A program made the translations under genes and the position numbers. Below are positions 1-9,699 of a DNA stretch of 64,000 nt, piece by piece; the first letter of the stretch is position 1; every line of letters begins with the position of its first letter. Source of the stretch: Megalonaias nervosa (taxonomy: Eukaryota; Mollusca; Bivalvia; Unionida; Unionidae); contig JAECUM010091479.1 of assembly GCA_016617855.1 (NCBI GenBank), forward strand, positions 1 to 64,000, in the 5' to 3' direction. The notes beneath the pieces are model-generated. The model was not told the DNA's origin. It saw nothing but the letters and a program-made list of their open reading frames with translations, and searched no databases.

Positions 1-536
1 TTTTTTTTTTTTTATGAAAATTCCACACTCAAGTAAAGGGATAGTACTGATACATTTAGTCAATAAAGGAGGGATTTTATGAAAAGGAATTTTAAGCATA
101 ATTTTCACATGTGTAAAATGCAATCACTTGTCCTAAAACTGACCCTGATAGTGGCACCATAACTACTGTAAGAATATTTTGCCTACAAGTGTTCATGAAA
201 TCAGACAGGATTTCCTTGCAATATCCACATTGCTGTCTTAAGCGTTTAACTTTTAACACCCCTAGTTACTGACGAACCACGCCCACATGAAAATCTGCTC
301 TGAAGACGTCAAAGTTTCGCCCAAATTCGCGCCCTTCTCTTTTCATTATGAAACTGAAATAACATTAACGAAAGAATAATAATAATTGCCATAATGATAA
401 TAGTAATTACCAGAATAAATAGCCCAAGCGCTGCACAGCCTCATTATGCCCTATGTTCTCTTTAGGGTCCTTGTCCATGTTCTCGTCTCGTTCGGGCTTA
501 AATTGGTACTGTATAACCTTAGCGAGCCGAATCTTC
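1..536. other. Left edge spacer, no gene recognised
   Basis: The stretch opens with a run of 13 T and then AT-rich DNA. I see no ORF with recognisable motifs and no clear repeat boundary. The T run could be the tail of a retroelement cut by the window edge, but nothing else supports that. Positions 418-536 on the minus strand continue, in a shifted frame, the acidic ORF described at 537-650. Confidence 0.3.
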
Positions 537-650
537 TTAAGAGTTATTACGTTCGCCATCTTCTAGGAGTTCACCTTCCTCACACGACGAAAATGAGCAC
601 GACAAATTTGCCGTAAATTCGATAGAATCATCACTAGATTCAGCCATCAT
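537..650 (-). CDS. Acidic Ser/Cys-rich N-terminus, possible P2X7-intracellular-domain-like relic
   Basis: A 37-codon ORF starts at a double ATG and is rich in Ser, Asp and Glu, with an SCSFSSCEEGELLED segment. It stops at TAA, and a one-base shift reopens a frame containing KVIQYQFKPERDEN and ending near 418. An acidic leader followed by a YxFEP-type stretch resembles invertebrate proteins related to the cytosolic domain of P2X7, but the zinc-binding part is not seen. It could be a host first exon, a pseudogene or chance. Two ETS-like CCGGAAGT sites lie just upstream. Confidence 0.22.
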   Translation of the reverse strand: MMAESSDDSIEFTANLSCSFSSCEEGELLEDGERNNS

Positions 651-696
651 AAACAACATATGCTAAACTTGAGGGACTTCCCGATGGTACGTCACT

Positions 697-742
697 TCCG
701 GAAATCTTATTATCACCGGAAGTATACAAATATTTCCGGAGC
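697..742. promoter_or_regulatory. Paired ETS-like sites
   Basis: ACTTCCGG and ACCGGAAGT lie about 20 bp apart, and another TTTCCGGAG follows. ETS-family sites of this type are common just upstream of transcription starts in animals. They sit 50-90 bp upstream of the ATG of the minus-strand acidic ORF, which is the only reason to call a promoter. No TATA box or start site can be fixed. Confidence 0.25.
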
Positions 743-904
743 GTTTTTCGTAAAACATCGATAAATGCACACATCATCTTAATTTTCTTCTCTGTGAGTT
801 AAAATATGCATATTTAATGCACATTTTTGAGTTATTTAGCGAAAATTGAACATTCTGATAGATAGTGTGTATTACACTCTAGTAGACCTTTAAGAAAGCT
901 ACTC

Positions 905-1300
905 TGGCAGGTAGCATATAGCATATCCCTGGATACAACTACTGTTGGCATGGAACACGGTTGGATATACGACTGCACGATAACCGACCGAAACCTGGAG
1001 AAAAACATGTCAGCTGCGTCGATGCATGTTACCGACAATATCTCGCATATAAAATATCAAGCTATATTTGTAGGCGTCAAAGAGCCGACGTGGATCTCAA
1101 GTATGACTTGAATATATTTGATCCTAAACTCGAAGAAGGAATTGTCAGATGCATCATCAAAGGAGGCAAGAAAAATAAGATTGCATTTGGTGGTCACGCT
1201 GGTCGTTACCGCACCGCTTGGAGAGGAGGCAAGGCTCATTTACATAACAAATATGGACGCGAACCTGGCCACCATATGATACAGTCCGCACGAGTATGGG
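905..1300 (+). pseudogene. PLA2-like domain of the outer Polinton relic
   Basis: The frame around 935-1060 shows a phospholipase A2-like signature, HIPGYNYC then GTRLDIRL, followed by CVDACYRQYLAYK. In the family this reads as a calcium-loop CGPGT and a CxxHD helix. Here the loop reads CWHGT and the active-site His-Asp pair is lost. Such domains occur in parvovirus VP1 and in many Polinton/adintovirus genomes, where they probably help breach membranes. The ORF continues as KIAFGGHAG, then WEGLSS, and leads into the integrase directly downstream in the same direction. Stops and frameshifts show it is dead. Confidence 0.6.
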
Positions 1301-1324
1301 AAGGGCTAAGCAGCCGTTGAAAAT

Positions 1325-2110
1325 TTGGCGAGCGCAATAAAAGCTATCCACTTGGTTGACAGAGCGTGGCTGACCAAACAAGCGTTGTGCCAAATTTGCC
1401 TAAGCGCGCCATATCCTCGTCAAGAAAAATTTGTCGTTTATAGTTGGATGGGAGAATGCTCAACGAAGTTCACCAGGCACATCTTTGTTTCGTCCACATG
1501 TTCTTATACGCGGACGCACATACAAATACATGTTAATCGTCATAGATGTTGCCGAGCCGTTGATGTCGCAATATTCAACATGTGTGGCAGACGCATTCAA
1601 ACGTATCAACGCACGTTTTCCGTTAACATGGTTGCAGGCTGTACAGGTGGATCCACGTAAAGAACTTCTTGGATCAGTTGCTGAGTTGTTAGCGAAACAT
1701 CATGTTATGATTCGTTGTCTACATCATGTAAACATACAAGCCATTGTAGAACGATTCAAATGCAAACTCACAAACGATTATTTGGGTATCAGTACACGTA
1801 GAAATAATTTATGATCGGTCTCTCGAGTGGGTCATGCAGCTTCGGTGGGTCACAACAGCGTTAAATAATGGTCCGTTTAAAACCCGCTGAAGAGATCCGG
1901 AAGATGGCTGTCACGAGAGGCACCGTACGAACCGTAAAGATGTTTCCTAGCCACTCGCGTTGGACTTGGTCGAGGACAATCTGGTTCGGTATCTGTATGC
2001 CGCGGTGGAGCTGGCAGGCAGACAACGTCGTGCTACTGACCCGGTATGGTCCGTCGGTATGTTTATGATCTCGGACTAAACTGATATTCTGGAGGCAACC
2101 AACGTGCTGT
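1325..2110 (+). pseudogene. Retrovirus-type integrase of the outer Polinton relic
   Basis: Three pieces match the animal integrase family with the ALWQIYLP / YKYxLTVxDVA / RATDPVWSVG signature. They are AWLTKQALCQICLSAP near 1365-1410, the catalytic core ORF at 1431-1814, and a C-terminal piece with VRYLYAAVELAGRQ then RATDPVWSVGMF near 1980-2065. The core keeps candidates for all three acidic residues: Asp in VIDVAEP, Asp in VQVDPRKEL and Glu in AIVERF. Such integrases insert element DNA with short target duplications. Frames shift between the pieces, and a stop ends the core ORF at 1812. It converges on the outer PolB C-terminus, which begins about 90 bp downstream. Confidence 0.75.
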
Positions 2111-2200
2111 CATCTAGCGTAGGAACCTTCGGTTCTCACAGACAAAAATGCGGCAAGTCCACCGAGTTGGGCATTCGTGCCTGAGGATTTACAAGTCATT

Positions 2201-2701
2201 TCAGCGTGTACACAATTGCGAGTACCCGTATGCGTAAGTAATTATTCCGTTAAGGAAAATCTATCACTTGGTATGTAACGCAGACAAACTCGCCTTGATG
2301 CAGCGATACACGACCATACGACGTTTCGGCGAGTAAATACGATTTTCCGCGTGTGTGAATTCACGCCGCTCGAGTAGACACTCCAAATAAATGTTTTGCT
2401 GGTGATATTTTACACAATGACTCCTAGAACTCTTACAGCCTTTTTAATCTTTTTACTTACGAGACCAGTCTGCGGCACACTATAATCGATTACGCGCAGC
2501 CTGACGTTTTTCTCGGTAGGTTTGCCGGCGCATTCGTCTTTGAATTTCGCCTGGACATTTTTTTTTTACTTTGGTCCTTCAGATATTTGCCGGTGTCAAG
2601 CTAGTTTACAGGTAATATCTCACCCATATCCGCGTAGATGTCGTTGGTGGTAAGGTGCATCAGAAAAGAGCCTGTGTCGTTTACAGTATGTTGAGGTCGT
2701 C
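2201..2701 (-). pseudogene. Outer Polinton PolB, C-terminal part (split gene)
   Basis: Read on the minus strand from 2701, this encodes a degraded motif C region (NDTGSFLMHLTTNDIYADM, normally with DTDS), then FKDECAGKP, LLERREFTHAENRI and RRMVVYRCIKASLSAL. It ends at GIITYAYGYSQL before a TGA. These are C-terminal landmarks of Polinton protein-primed family B polymerase. The upstream part of the same gene resumes at 17264 on the far side of the inner element. Several frameshifts are present. About 50 residues expected between motif B and motif C appear to be missing at the junction, so a deletion may predate or accompany the insertion. Confidence 0.7.
2697..2701. repeat. Left target-site duplication TCGTC
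   Basis: TCGTC abuts the first base of the left TIR, and the same five bases abut the last base of the right TIR at 17264-17268. Polinton integrases usually make 5-6 bp duplications. Confidence 0.7.
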
Positions 2702-2984
2702 AGTAGTGGATTTAAGGCGGGTATCTCTGCCAAAATCCTATTTTGAGCTTGGACGACAGCATGATTCTTACCCCGTCAGACCCCCCCATGTTAGTCTGAA
2801 CAAAATACAAAAACAACTTTGTTGACGCAACAGCGTCGATTTCATCATTCGATTATATAACCCGAGTACCTATCATTGAATCATGATCGTCGTCAGACAA
2901 AGTAGGGTTTGGCTGAGATACACCCCTTTATACCCACTACTGTGGTTTTTACTTCAAATCGCTAGCGATTTATATTTATATTTC
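2702..2984. repeat. Left TIR of the inner Polinton
   Basis: It matches the reverse complement of 16977-17263 over its whole length with scattered substitutions and a length difference in a C run (seven C here, a 12-G run at the other end). The first 30 bp (AGTAGTGG then GGGTATCTCTGCC) recur inverted at 2911-2941, so the TIR is itself an imperfect palindrome. It closes with the AAATCGCTAGCGATTT palindrome at 2956-2971. Confidence 0.9.
2956..2971. repeat. Palindrome AAATCGCTAGCGATTT (left copy)
   Basis: A perfect 16-bp palindrome at the inner edge of the left TIR. The same sequence lies at 16989-17004. A 12-bp core lies at 8282-8293 between convergent genes, and an 8-bp core lies at 10272-10279. 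Confidence 0.85.
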
Positions 2985-3182
2985 ATACAAAATTAGAGTG
3001 CTTTGCTCTCCACTATACCTAACATTCATATAAAATTTACTGTAATAACCAATCTGAAAAATCCACATTGCTTAAGTCAATACTATCAGACATTTTATAT
3101 CCTAACGCAAATGTATTGATCCCATCCAAGCAGTATCTTTTATCATCAAAATTACAACAAAAAAAAAAAAAACAAAACCATT

Positions 3183-6100
3183 TTATAATAACATCAGTCT
3201 CGATCTTATTGACATCATCTCTACATAACTAGAAAATCCGTCTAGCGCAGCCTTATAATTATCGAGTCCTATCACCTTACCGACTACATTTCTTTTTATT
3301 CCCTTAGCTCGTTTCTTAACTTTGTTATGAGCTAGTTTTAGACAGTACATTTTACTACGCAATCCGATAAACTCAACGATAGGAACAAAGTTTGTCTCAT
3401 CCTTAAATTATCCTATTACATTTTTTATTGTCGTTGCATTGAAATTCGCTGGGTTTTTTGGACAATCTGAAAGATCAAACAGCTCTGGGTTATCGTAACA
3501 TTCTTGATAAATATCATCAGATTTTATCTCGTACATTAGCGAATTAGTATCTGCAAATAACAGCTCTGTATCAGGCCACTTAACCTTAACAAAATCGTAA
3601 TGAAATTGGTACATTAGTCATTTTGATATCTCAAGTACTGCCATACCGATATAAACTGGCTTATTCAACTTTATTAGGAACTAGTTTGTTTACGATAGAT
3701 TTACCCTGCGAATAATTTCTCTGTTCATCAGATAACAAAATGTAATCGATCAGGTTTGATTCTGGACAAAATCATTATGCGCATCATGAAGCTCAACAGG
3801 ATAGTCAAGATCAGCTTCAACAAAATAACTAGCATCAGAATTCTTACATCCCATTCTGACTGTTTTATCAGTTTCATCAAAAAACTGTTTTTTACTGATC
3901 CACCTAAACCGACCAACATGCTTAGACTCCGACATGGAATATCGTACAAGTTATTGTCATCAAGACAGCTATAAAACTTGATGGAGCTTCATGTCGTAGT
4001 CTTGTAAATATTTATTATTAGCCCTGGCATATATTTTTGCTATGACACTTATTCCGCCTCGGATTCCACGTTGCATAAAGTTGAACATATCTGGGTCTGT
4101 CAACAACTCCAGTTTTATTTTGCTATGTTTTAGTAATGCGTCCCAGATTTATCCGGGTGCCCAATAATACCAAGCTGGGTCGAGTCCGTAGTTATCAGCG
4201 CTCACATGTGAAATTTTCAAAAATATCTGCGAGCAACAGTACATCTATGATAAGACAAAAATCATGATAATCACGGAAGTTTTTACAGCCGAAAGAGTCC
4301 CAAATCAATCGAGCATAAGCATAATCATCATCACTAACACTTTCAAGATTTAACCGACAATAAAACGTATCTTTGTCAGGTAAACTTGTTTCATCAAATT
4401 TATCCCAATTATCAAGATACTCATAAGGAAGAATTCCCTTTCATGTCAATAAACCGCGGGCAGTTTCACCGAAATGTTCAGTCAAATTATCAAACTTACC
4501 GCAGCCTTTACCGCAGCTCATCTAGCGACGATGCCATAAACTGCAGACTATCAATAAATCTTATCATGCCTAGTGTCACTGACATATACTTTTCAGTGTT
4601 ATTTGGGATGCACTTTATTTAATCGTCGTTATTAATTTTCAGACGGTTTATTATATCTTTATTACCGAACGCTTCAACGATGATATGAGAATCACATCCT
4701 CTGAAATTGTGAAAGGCAACAGGAACAAAATTTGGTGCGGTATATTTTAAATTACATTTGACATGTGCTGGGCCGCGATACTGTCCAGTAATATGGCAGT
4801 GATCTTTTACATGGTCAGATCCAAGCGCCCCCTCACAAATATGGCATATTTCTGCTATGGCAAAATCGGCTTCTTGTTTTATTGTTAGAGGTTTCTCTTT
4901 TTGTCTTAGTGAGTAGCATCAGGAAAAAATTAATTTCGTTGATAAGATTTCTCAGAAACCAGACAGCAGGATTTGCCCCACGATAAATCTTTATTGATTT
5001 TGATAGACGTTTATCAGAAGCACAAACAAATTTATACGCTGCTCCGCAAGGAATATGTTCTTGATTATTTTTTTTCGAAGATTTATCACTGTTATTTTCT
5101 GAACCTAGCACTTGAAGTAGCATAGACTCGAAATCGGTGTATATTATAAAAGGCACTTTCATCTGCCTGTAGATCGTAAATAGTAATATTCTTTCATCTT
5201 CTCCAGGCATAGATATCTTCTGTACGTTAGAGCAGTATTCGAGATGTCGATCGAGAACCACTCGTGATTTACAACCGTGCAAGCACTTGAAACAGAAATA
5301 TTTCTTTTCCTTATGCTTTTTATACTAACCTCCGACGAGCCCGTTAAAGTTTTTATCCACGCGTAATGATTTTTATAAAACGATAAATTTACTGTCTGCT
5401 GACGTGCACATTTACTGTTGTATGTCTAGTAGATTTTGCGATGATCATCGACACCAAATACATAAATACCTCCAGGTAACAGCTGTTTATTTTGCTTTTC
5501 GAATTTTGAAATTTGATTTTCAGCGACTGGAAACTTAATCCCCGCTAAAGTTTAGGTTGTTAACATGACCAGTATAATTTGATACTCGATAAGGATGATC
5601 TCGTGCAGGAAATAACGCTGATAATGCTGCCCACTGAAACAAAATTTGTCACTATTTCTAACATTTATACAACATTTCGAGTTATTTTATTTCAGTTGGC
5701 AGCTCGACATACGAGCTACCTCGCAGCGGATTATGTTTCATAGTGTGAAACAGTATTTCTGTTATTTTATCAAATTTCCAGCCCGATCCTGATGCTGCAT
5801 ACTCATCTATTGTTTTATATTTCCTGAAATATTTCATCTGACAGCGATATTAAATCTGTCCCTGTTAGAATTCGACGAGTTCAAGAAGTAACAAAAGGAT
5901 CGGCAAATTCCTCGCGTTGCTGAGCAACAAACTGCCCTGACGTAGGCGTCTGACTGGCAGGCCCATCCTCAGCTTTCTGTTGGGATCCCTGAGATATATT
6001 TACCTTAGAACACTGAACATATAACTGCACTATAATCTTTAGACCCTTGTGCGTGGTAAGTTCGGATTTAACTGTTGGCCGAAGCAGATGATATAAGTTT

Positions 6101-6243
6101 GTGGCAGAGAAATTTTCTAGCAACTGCTTATTATCAAATCTCCAGCTGTTATCAAACCCAGAAAATGCAGTTGCAATTGTTTTGGCTTGATAGCTTTTTG
6201 TCGAGAACAAGTTTCTCTTTGCGATGTCACTCAATTTCATCAT
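3183..6243 (-). pseudogene. polB: Protein-primed DNA polymerase B (inner Polinton)
   Basis: This is the replicative polymerase of the element. From the N-terminus the minus strand shows a start at 6243, a GSGWKFDKI...MKHNPLRGSSYVELP segment, a zinc-finger-like CFKC...CKSRVVLDRHLEYC, and an exonuclease motif FIIYTDFES near 5150. Then come a VLLLADIFENF stretch near 4240, a motif A-like LDDNNLYD near 3960 and a motif C region LLFADTNSLMYEI at about 3540. The C-terminus reads FVPIVEFIGLRSKMY...KGIKRNVVGK, with a stop at 3183. The usual DTDS of motif C is DTNS, which removes a metal-binding Asp. Many frameshifts break it. It is divergent from the HNH gene, 45 bp away. Confidence 0.85.
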
Positions 6244-6288
6244 TGCTATATCTGCTGTTTTACATTTATCTAATAATACGATACGAAA
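6244..6288. promoter_or_regulatory. Divergent intergenic spacer, PolB / HNH
   Basis: Only 45 bp of AT-rich DNA separate the PolB ATG (minus) from the HNH ATG (plus). Any promoters for the two genes must lie here or overlap the coding starts. No individual element can be named. Confidence 0.3.
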
Positions 6289-7157
6289 ATGTCAATTAGC
6301 GAGTTGGAAAACACAATACTGTACGATGGAAACTTTATATCAACGACCTATTTTCTTGAACGACCTTGCAAGGTGTCAGGAAATATTCTGGTGCCATCCG
6401 AGATATAATTTGTTCGCCGGCAATGAGCTTGGAGTTGTGATAAATACAAAAACAAAACATTCAATTGGAGTTTTAACTCCGGCTGGTTATACAATTCGAG
6501 TGAAATGTGAAGATGACACAGAGCATAAGGAAATGTTATTACATAATTTCATATGGACTTTGTGTAGCGGTGATGACATTCCAGACGGAATGCGAGTTTA
6601 TCATGTGAATGATCAGGTAACCGATAATAACATCGCTAATTTGTCCTTGTAGGACAAATATAAACCACATCCAGTCTATGATTTTTACGATGCAAATAGA
6701 AGAGGAATTATCCAAAATGTTAAAACAAAAAAAGTTGTTGGAAGTTTCAATAATCGTGGTTACCTTATCGTGATGATTCGACGAACTAATACCGATTATA
6801 TTTGTTACAAATCTCACAGATTTATCTACGAAGTGATTCCTAGTGGATTTGTAATTGATTACTTTAATAATAATACAATCGATAACCTTCTGGAGGACAT
6901 GGACCTTGTTACAGAGCAAGAAAACGTACGACGAGGTAAGGGTGGAAAGATTAATTTTTAACCAGCTCGTCCAGTGATATCAATTAACTTGAAGACAAAA
7001 TAAGAAAAAAATATTTCCTTCTATTTCAGCAGCTGCAAAATATTTTGTTATTTGTGTAGCATCAATCAGACGTGTCGATGATGTTATTACAAAATCCGCC
7101 TTATCAAAAAGATTTAATGCCAGAATCTTCTTTCGTTATCAATCACCTGATGTTTAA
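6289..7157 (+). pseudogene. HNH-NUMOD1 homing-endonuclease-like protein
   Basis: Two tandem HNH-like modules are visible. The first has HPRYNLFAGNELGVV, then MLLHNFIW and VYHVNDQVTDNNIANL. The second has HPVYDFYDANRRGII, then KSHRFIYE and VIDYFNNNTIDNL. After a stop comes a NUMOD1-like tail with RPVISINLKTK and ISAAAKYF. Such proteins cut DNA at specific sites, and NUMOD1 helps bind DNA. One in-frame TAG at 6650 separates the modules, a TAA lies at 6960, and frameshifts lie near 6360 and 7010. The HNH histidines are partly replaced (VYH, VIDYF), so activity is unlikely. It starts 45 bp from PolB and runs the other way. Confidence 0.65.
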
Positions 7158-7494
7158 TATCTATGCCAAGTCGCTACTTGTCAGACAGAAATCAATATTT
7201 GTGTTTAAAGTTTCCTTATCTTATTCGACTTGGCTCTAGCCGTATTGACCACGGCATGCGGAGTAAGATAAAAAAAAAAAAAAAAAAAGAATTTCTGTTC
7301 TGCTATAATATTGTCATTGCCGAGTATCACCGTATTATCTTAATAATCAGCATAAAATTAAAGTGCAAGGTGCAGAGCACCCCGTGCACTCAACTGCTAG
7401 CAATTTATTCACAGATCAGTTTTCAGAAAATTTCTAAGATCTTTCTTTGTCAGACAACAGTGAGCCCCCTTAAAAACAGTATCTCGGTCACATC
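7158..7494. other. Polinton intergenic stretch with A-run and hairpin
   Basis: This spacer holds an 18-A run at 7271-7288 and the hairpin GGTGC-AGA-GCACC at 7369-7381. A plus-strand ORF spans 7163-7516 but has no family-like motif and reads through the A-run, so I do not call it a gene. Confidence 0.5.
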
Positions 7495-7704
7495 TTACAA
7501 ATATTTTTTAAAATAGTTCTCAAGTTCTGATACCTCAGAATCTGTCAGTAACACGCTAAACGCTGAATAAGGATGGTATTCAGCGATAAAATTCACATAG
7601 TTTTATTCTGTGTCTTCATTACTCATTAATAGCTTGAGAGCATCGAATAACAGGTTCATATTTAAGATTTTAGCTCTGACGATACTTCTTAGTTCATCTG
7701 ACAT
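7495..7704 (-). pseudogene. Small unknown Polinton protein (about 69 codons)
   Basis: The frame starts MSDELRSIVRAKILNMN, crosses one in-frame TAA after NEDTE, and continues with NFIAEYHPYSAFSVL to a final TAA. It is leucine-rich and probably helical. I do not recognise the family. It is divergent from the plus-strand ORF at 7734 and follows the hairpin at 7369. The single stop in an otherwise open frame suggests a real gene that decayed. Confidence 0.45.
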
Positions 7705-7733
7705 TTTATTATAGTAAATTAGATAACAGTCTT

Positions 7734-8255
7734 ATGTATAAAAGATGTCCCAAACATTTGTTTTTCGCGAAAAGATTGTCAGATCTTTACTATGATATTG
7801 ATTGTGATACTGCAAAATGCAAACATGAATCACATCAGGATTCGAAGAATCAAAGTTTTTTACATCCTGAGTGCTTGCACTCTAAATTAGATCTAGAAAC
7901 TTATCTATATCCTGTCATTGAGGATAAATTTACTGATGAACCAGGTATAGTACCTCAAGACGAGCAAGTTTATGTAGCAGCAAAATCGCGGTATAATGTA
8001 AAATATCAACTTACTAAAAAGATTAAAAAGTTTAATTTTACTGTCTCTGAACATCAGATATCCTGGGAGTTGTTAAAGCCATTCATGAATCGTGGACAGC
8101 TAAAAGTTTATGACCGTCAAAAAAATATAAAGTTTGATTTTCTGTTTGCCAAGATTTTTAATTTTACGGGAGAGTGCGCACTAACAAGAACGCGAAAACA
8201 ACTTTTGATATCATTGTGTAGGCCAGTGAAATGTAAGTCTGTCCTTTTGAAATAA
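7734..8255 (+). CDS. Unknown 173-aa Polinton protein
   Basis: This is the longest undamaged ORF of the inner element after the capsid core. The product is mixed charged and fairly basic at its C-terminus. It has a Cys/His-containing N-terminal part (CPKH, CDTAKCKHESHQ) and a middle acidic part (EDKFTDEPGIVPQDEQ). No known Polinton core function fits. It ends 27 bp before the CGCTAGCG palindrome at 8282, where it meets the integrase gene head to tail from the other strand. Its intactness among broken neighbours could be chance or a recent fusion of frames. Confidence 0.45.
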   Translation: MYKRCPKHLFFAKRLSDLYYDIDCDTAKCKHESHQDSKNQSFLHPECLHSKLDLETYLYPVIEDKFTDEPGIVPQDEQVYVAAKSRYNVKYQLTKKIKKFNFTVSEHQISWELLKPFMNRGQLKVYDRQKNIKFDFLFAKIFNFTGECALTRTRKQLLISLCRPVKCKSVLLK

Positions 8256-8281
8256 TAAAAGATTTATAGTGACTGGATTGG

Positions 8282-8293
8282 ATCGCTAGCGAT
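8282..8293. repeat. Palindrome ATCGCTAGCGAT (internal copy)
   Basis: It lies exactly between the convergent ends of the unknown ORF (8255) and the integrase (8298), and carries the core of the palindrome at the TIR inner edges. Confidence 0.8.
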
Positions 8294-8297
8294 TTAA

Positions 8298-9251
8298 TCA
8301 AAGATTTTTTATTTCACTAGTTTGTATCCGGCTGTTACAACTGTCGCCGTAACCTCTCCATTTAACCAAACTTCGCTTACCTTTTCTTGCTATCACTCGC
8401 TTGATTACGAATATATCCTGATCTGTCCGCTGTAGCTCCTGTTCGTAGAAACTTCCAATAATTTCTTCTCCTGATGAATCTTTCAGCTTATACGTCACAG
8501 GTATTGTTGTTAAAATTTTATACACAACGAATAAATCCTCGGACCAATCCGGAGTGAATCCTTTCTCGAATGTTTTCTTCACCAGTGAAATTCTAACTCT
8601 ATCACCCACGCTAAACTTGTGTCTTCGGTACATGTTCTCCTTCGCCAGCACTGGATTATTGACAGCTTCGTTGACATCCAAGTGTTCTATGTTTTGTGAT
8701 ATTGTAATCTGATATAATCTTTGGCAGATCATCAACATACCTGTTAGTGTTTTGGCTGTCAGTTGTTTGTAGATCTTTTCTTTTAGCGTTCGATTAAATC
8801 TCTAGATCATGACACTTTTCCCTTCATTTCCGGTAGTATATTTGATGATGTTATTTTGTTCCAGAAACTGCTCGAATTGCTTACTAAAAAACTCTGCTTC
8901 GTGATCTGTCCATACTTTATTTGGTTTCTTTCTGTGCTGATTATAATAGCCCGCATCGCATTAGTTATAGTTTTTCCTGTTTTATCTGTGACAGGCATGC
9001 TAAACGCGTATTGACTAAAAAATATTAACTACATTCATAAGGTACTTTTTGTTGTCATTGTGCTGTGAAATATTTGACATATCAGCTAGATCTATTGCCC
9101 ATATGTCATCAGCTGCATTTGCGACAAGTTTTCTTAGAGGAATTTTTTCTAGGGTTGTGAAGTTCATGTGCGAGACCGCTCTGCGGTCCATTGTCATAAA
9201 GTACAGTTCCAAGTCGGGGCTTTCCAAGCCCGAGTTTATATTTTGCTCCAA
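8298..9251 (-). pseudogene. int: Integrase with C-terminal chromodomain (inner Polinton)
   Basis: This is a retrovirus-like DDE integrase that would insert the element. Landmarks on the minus strand are DDIWAIDLADM (first Asp), PVTDKTGKTITNAMRAI, WTDHEAEFFSKQF (second Asp) and NEGKSVMI-stop-RFNRTLKEKIY. Then come SVGDRVRISLVKKTFEKGF, then YEQEL, and the chromodomain LVKWRGYGDSCNSRI before the stop. The codon for the third catalytic acid, normally Glu in VVERFNRT, is now TAG. A stop replaces IFS at about 9013 and frames shift around 8900. Upstream coding runs from the PLA2-like region with almost no gap, as in relatives where the two are joined. Confidence 0.88.
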
Positions 9252-9254
9252 TGA

Positions 9255-9660
9255 TACCTTGTACTAGCTTACGATCAATTCGCTCTCTTATTCCTTTGGT
9301 TTCATATTAATTAGCTCATCAAGCATAATACGGTCGCAACTGGATTTATCGTTCTCGTTGTCACGGTAACATATGTCATTAGGCATTGCAATTTCATCAA
9401 CCTGATTGTACGGCTCCTCGCCCGGAATTGGGTTGTCATTTTCATCAAGTTGTTTATCGAGCGGATTCCAAGGCCCTGTATAACCATGACGTGGCAGGGT
9501 CCATCCATAGTTAGGTTTTGGTAATTTGCCAATTAACTTGTGAATATCTAAGCTGGATCCAATTACAGCTCGCTGATTACAACACTGACAATAAGTTACT
9601 ATTTTATTTTGCTCTATACAGAGATCATAGTCAGCTTTACATTCACACGATTTGCTTTGC
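9255..9660 (-). pseudogene. PLA2-like domain protein (inner Polinton)
   Basis: The frame shows KLPKPNYGWTLPRHGYTGPW, then NPLDKQLDENDNPIPGEEPY and IAMPNDICYRD, then CDRIMLDELINMKPK. After a frameshift at about 9288 it continues with IRERIDRKLVQGIIG. The family signature is a GPW/CGPG loop and an HDICYRD helix. Here the active His is Asn (PNDICYRD), so catalysis would be lost. In related elements the domain is a virion lipase-like module. It lies between the zinc ribbon and integrase on the same strand, and both probably belong to one transcript. Confidence 0.7.
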
Positions 9661-9699
9661 ATTTTTGTTATAATGTAATCATCGACTAAAAGAATATCA

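Noticed and set aside
2696..2701. A 6-bp target duplication for the inner Polinton
   Set aside because: Six bases give GTCGTC on the left and TCGTCT on the right, which do not match. Only the five bases TCGTC directly at both ends agree.
7163..7516. Plus-strand ORF of 117 codons
   Set aside because: It reads through an 18-A homopolymer and a hairpin and has no recognisable motif. It also overlaps the end of the minus-strand gene at 7495-7704.
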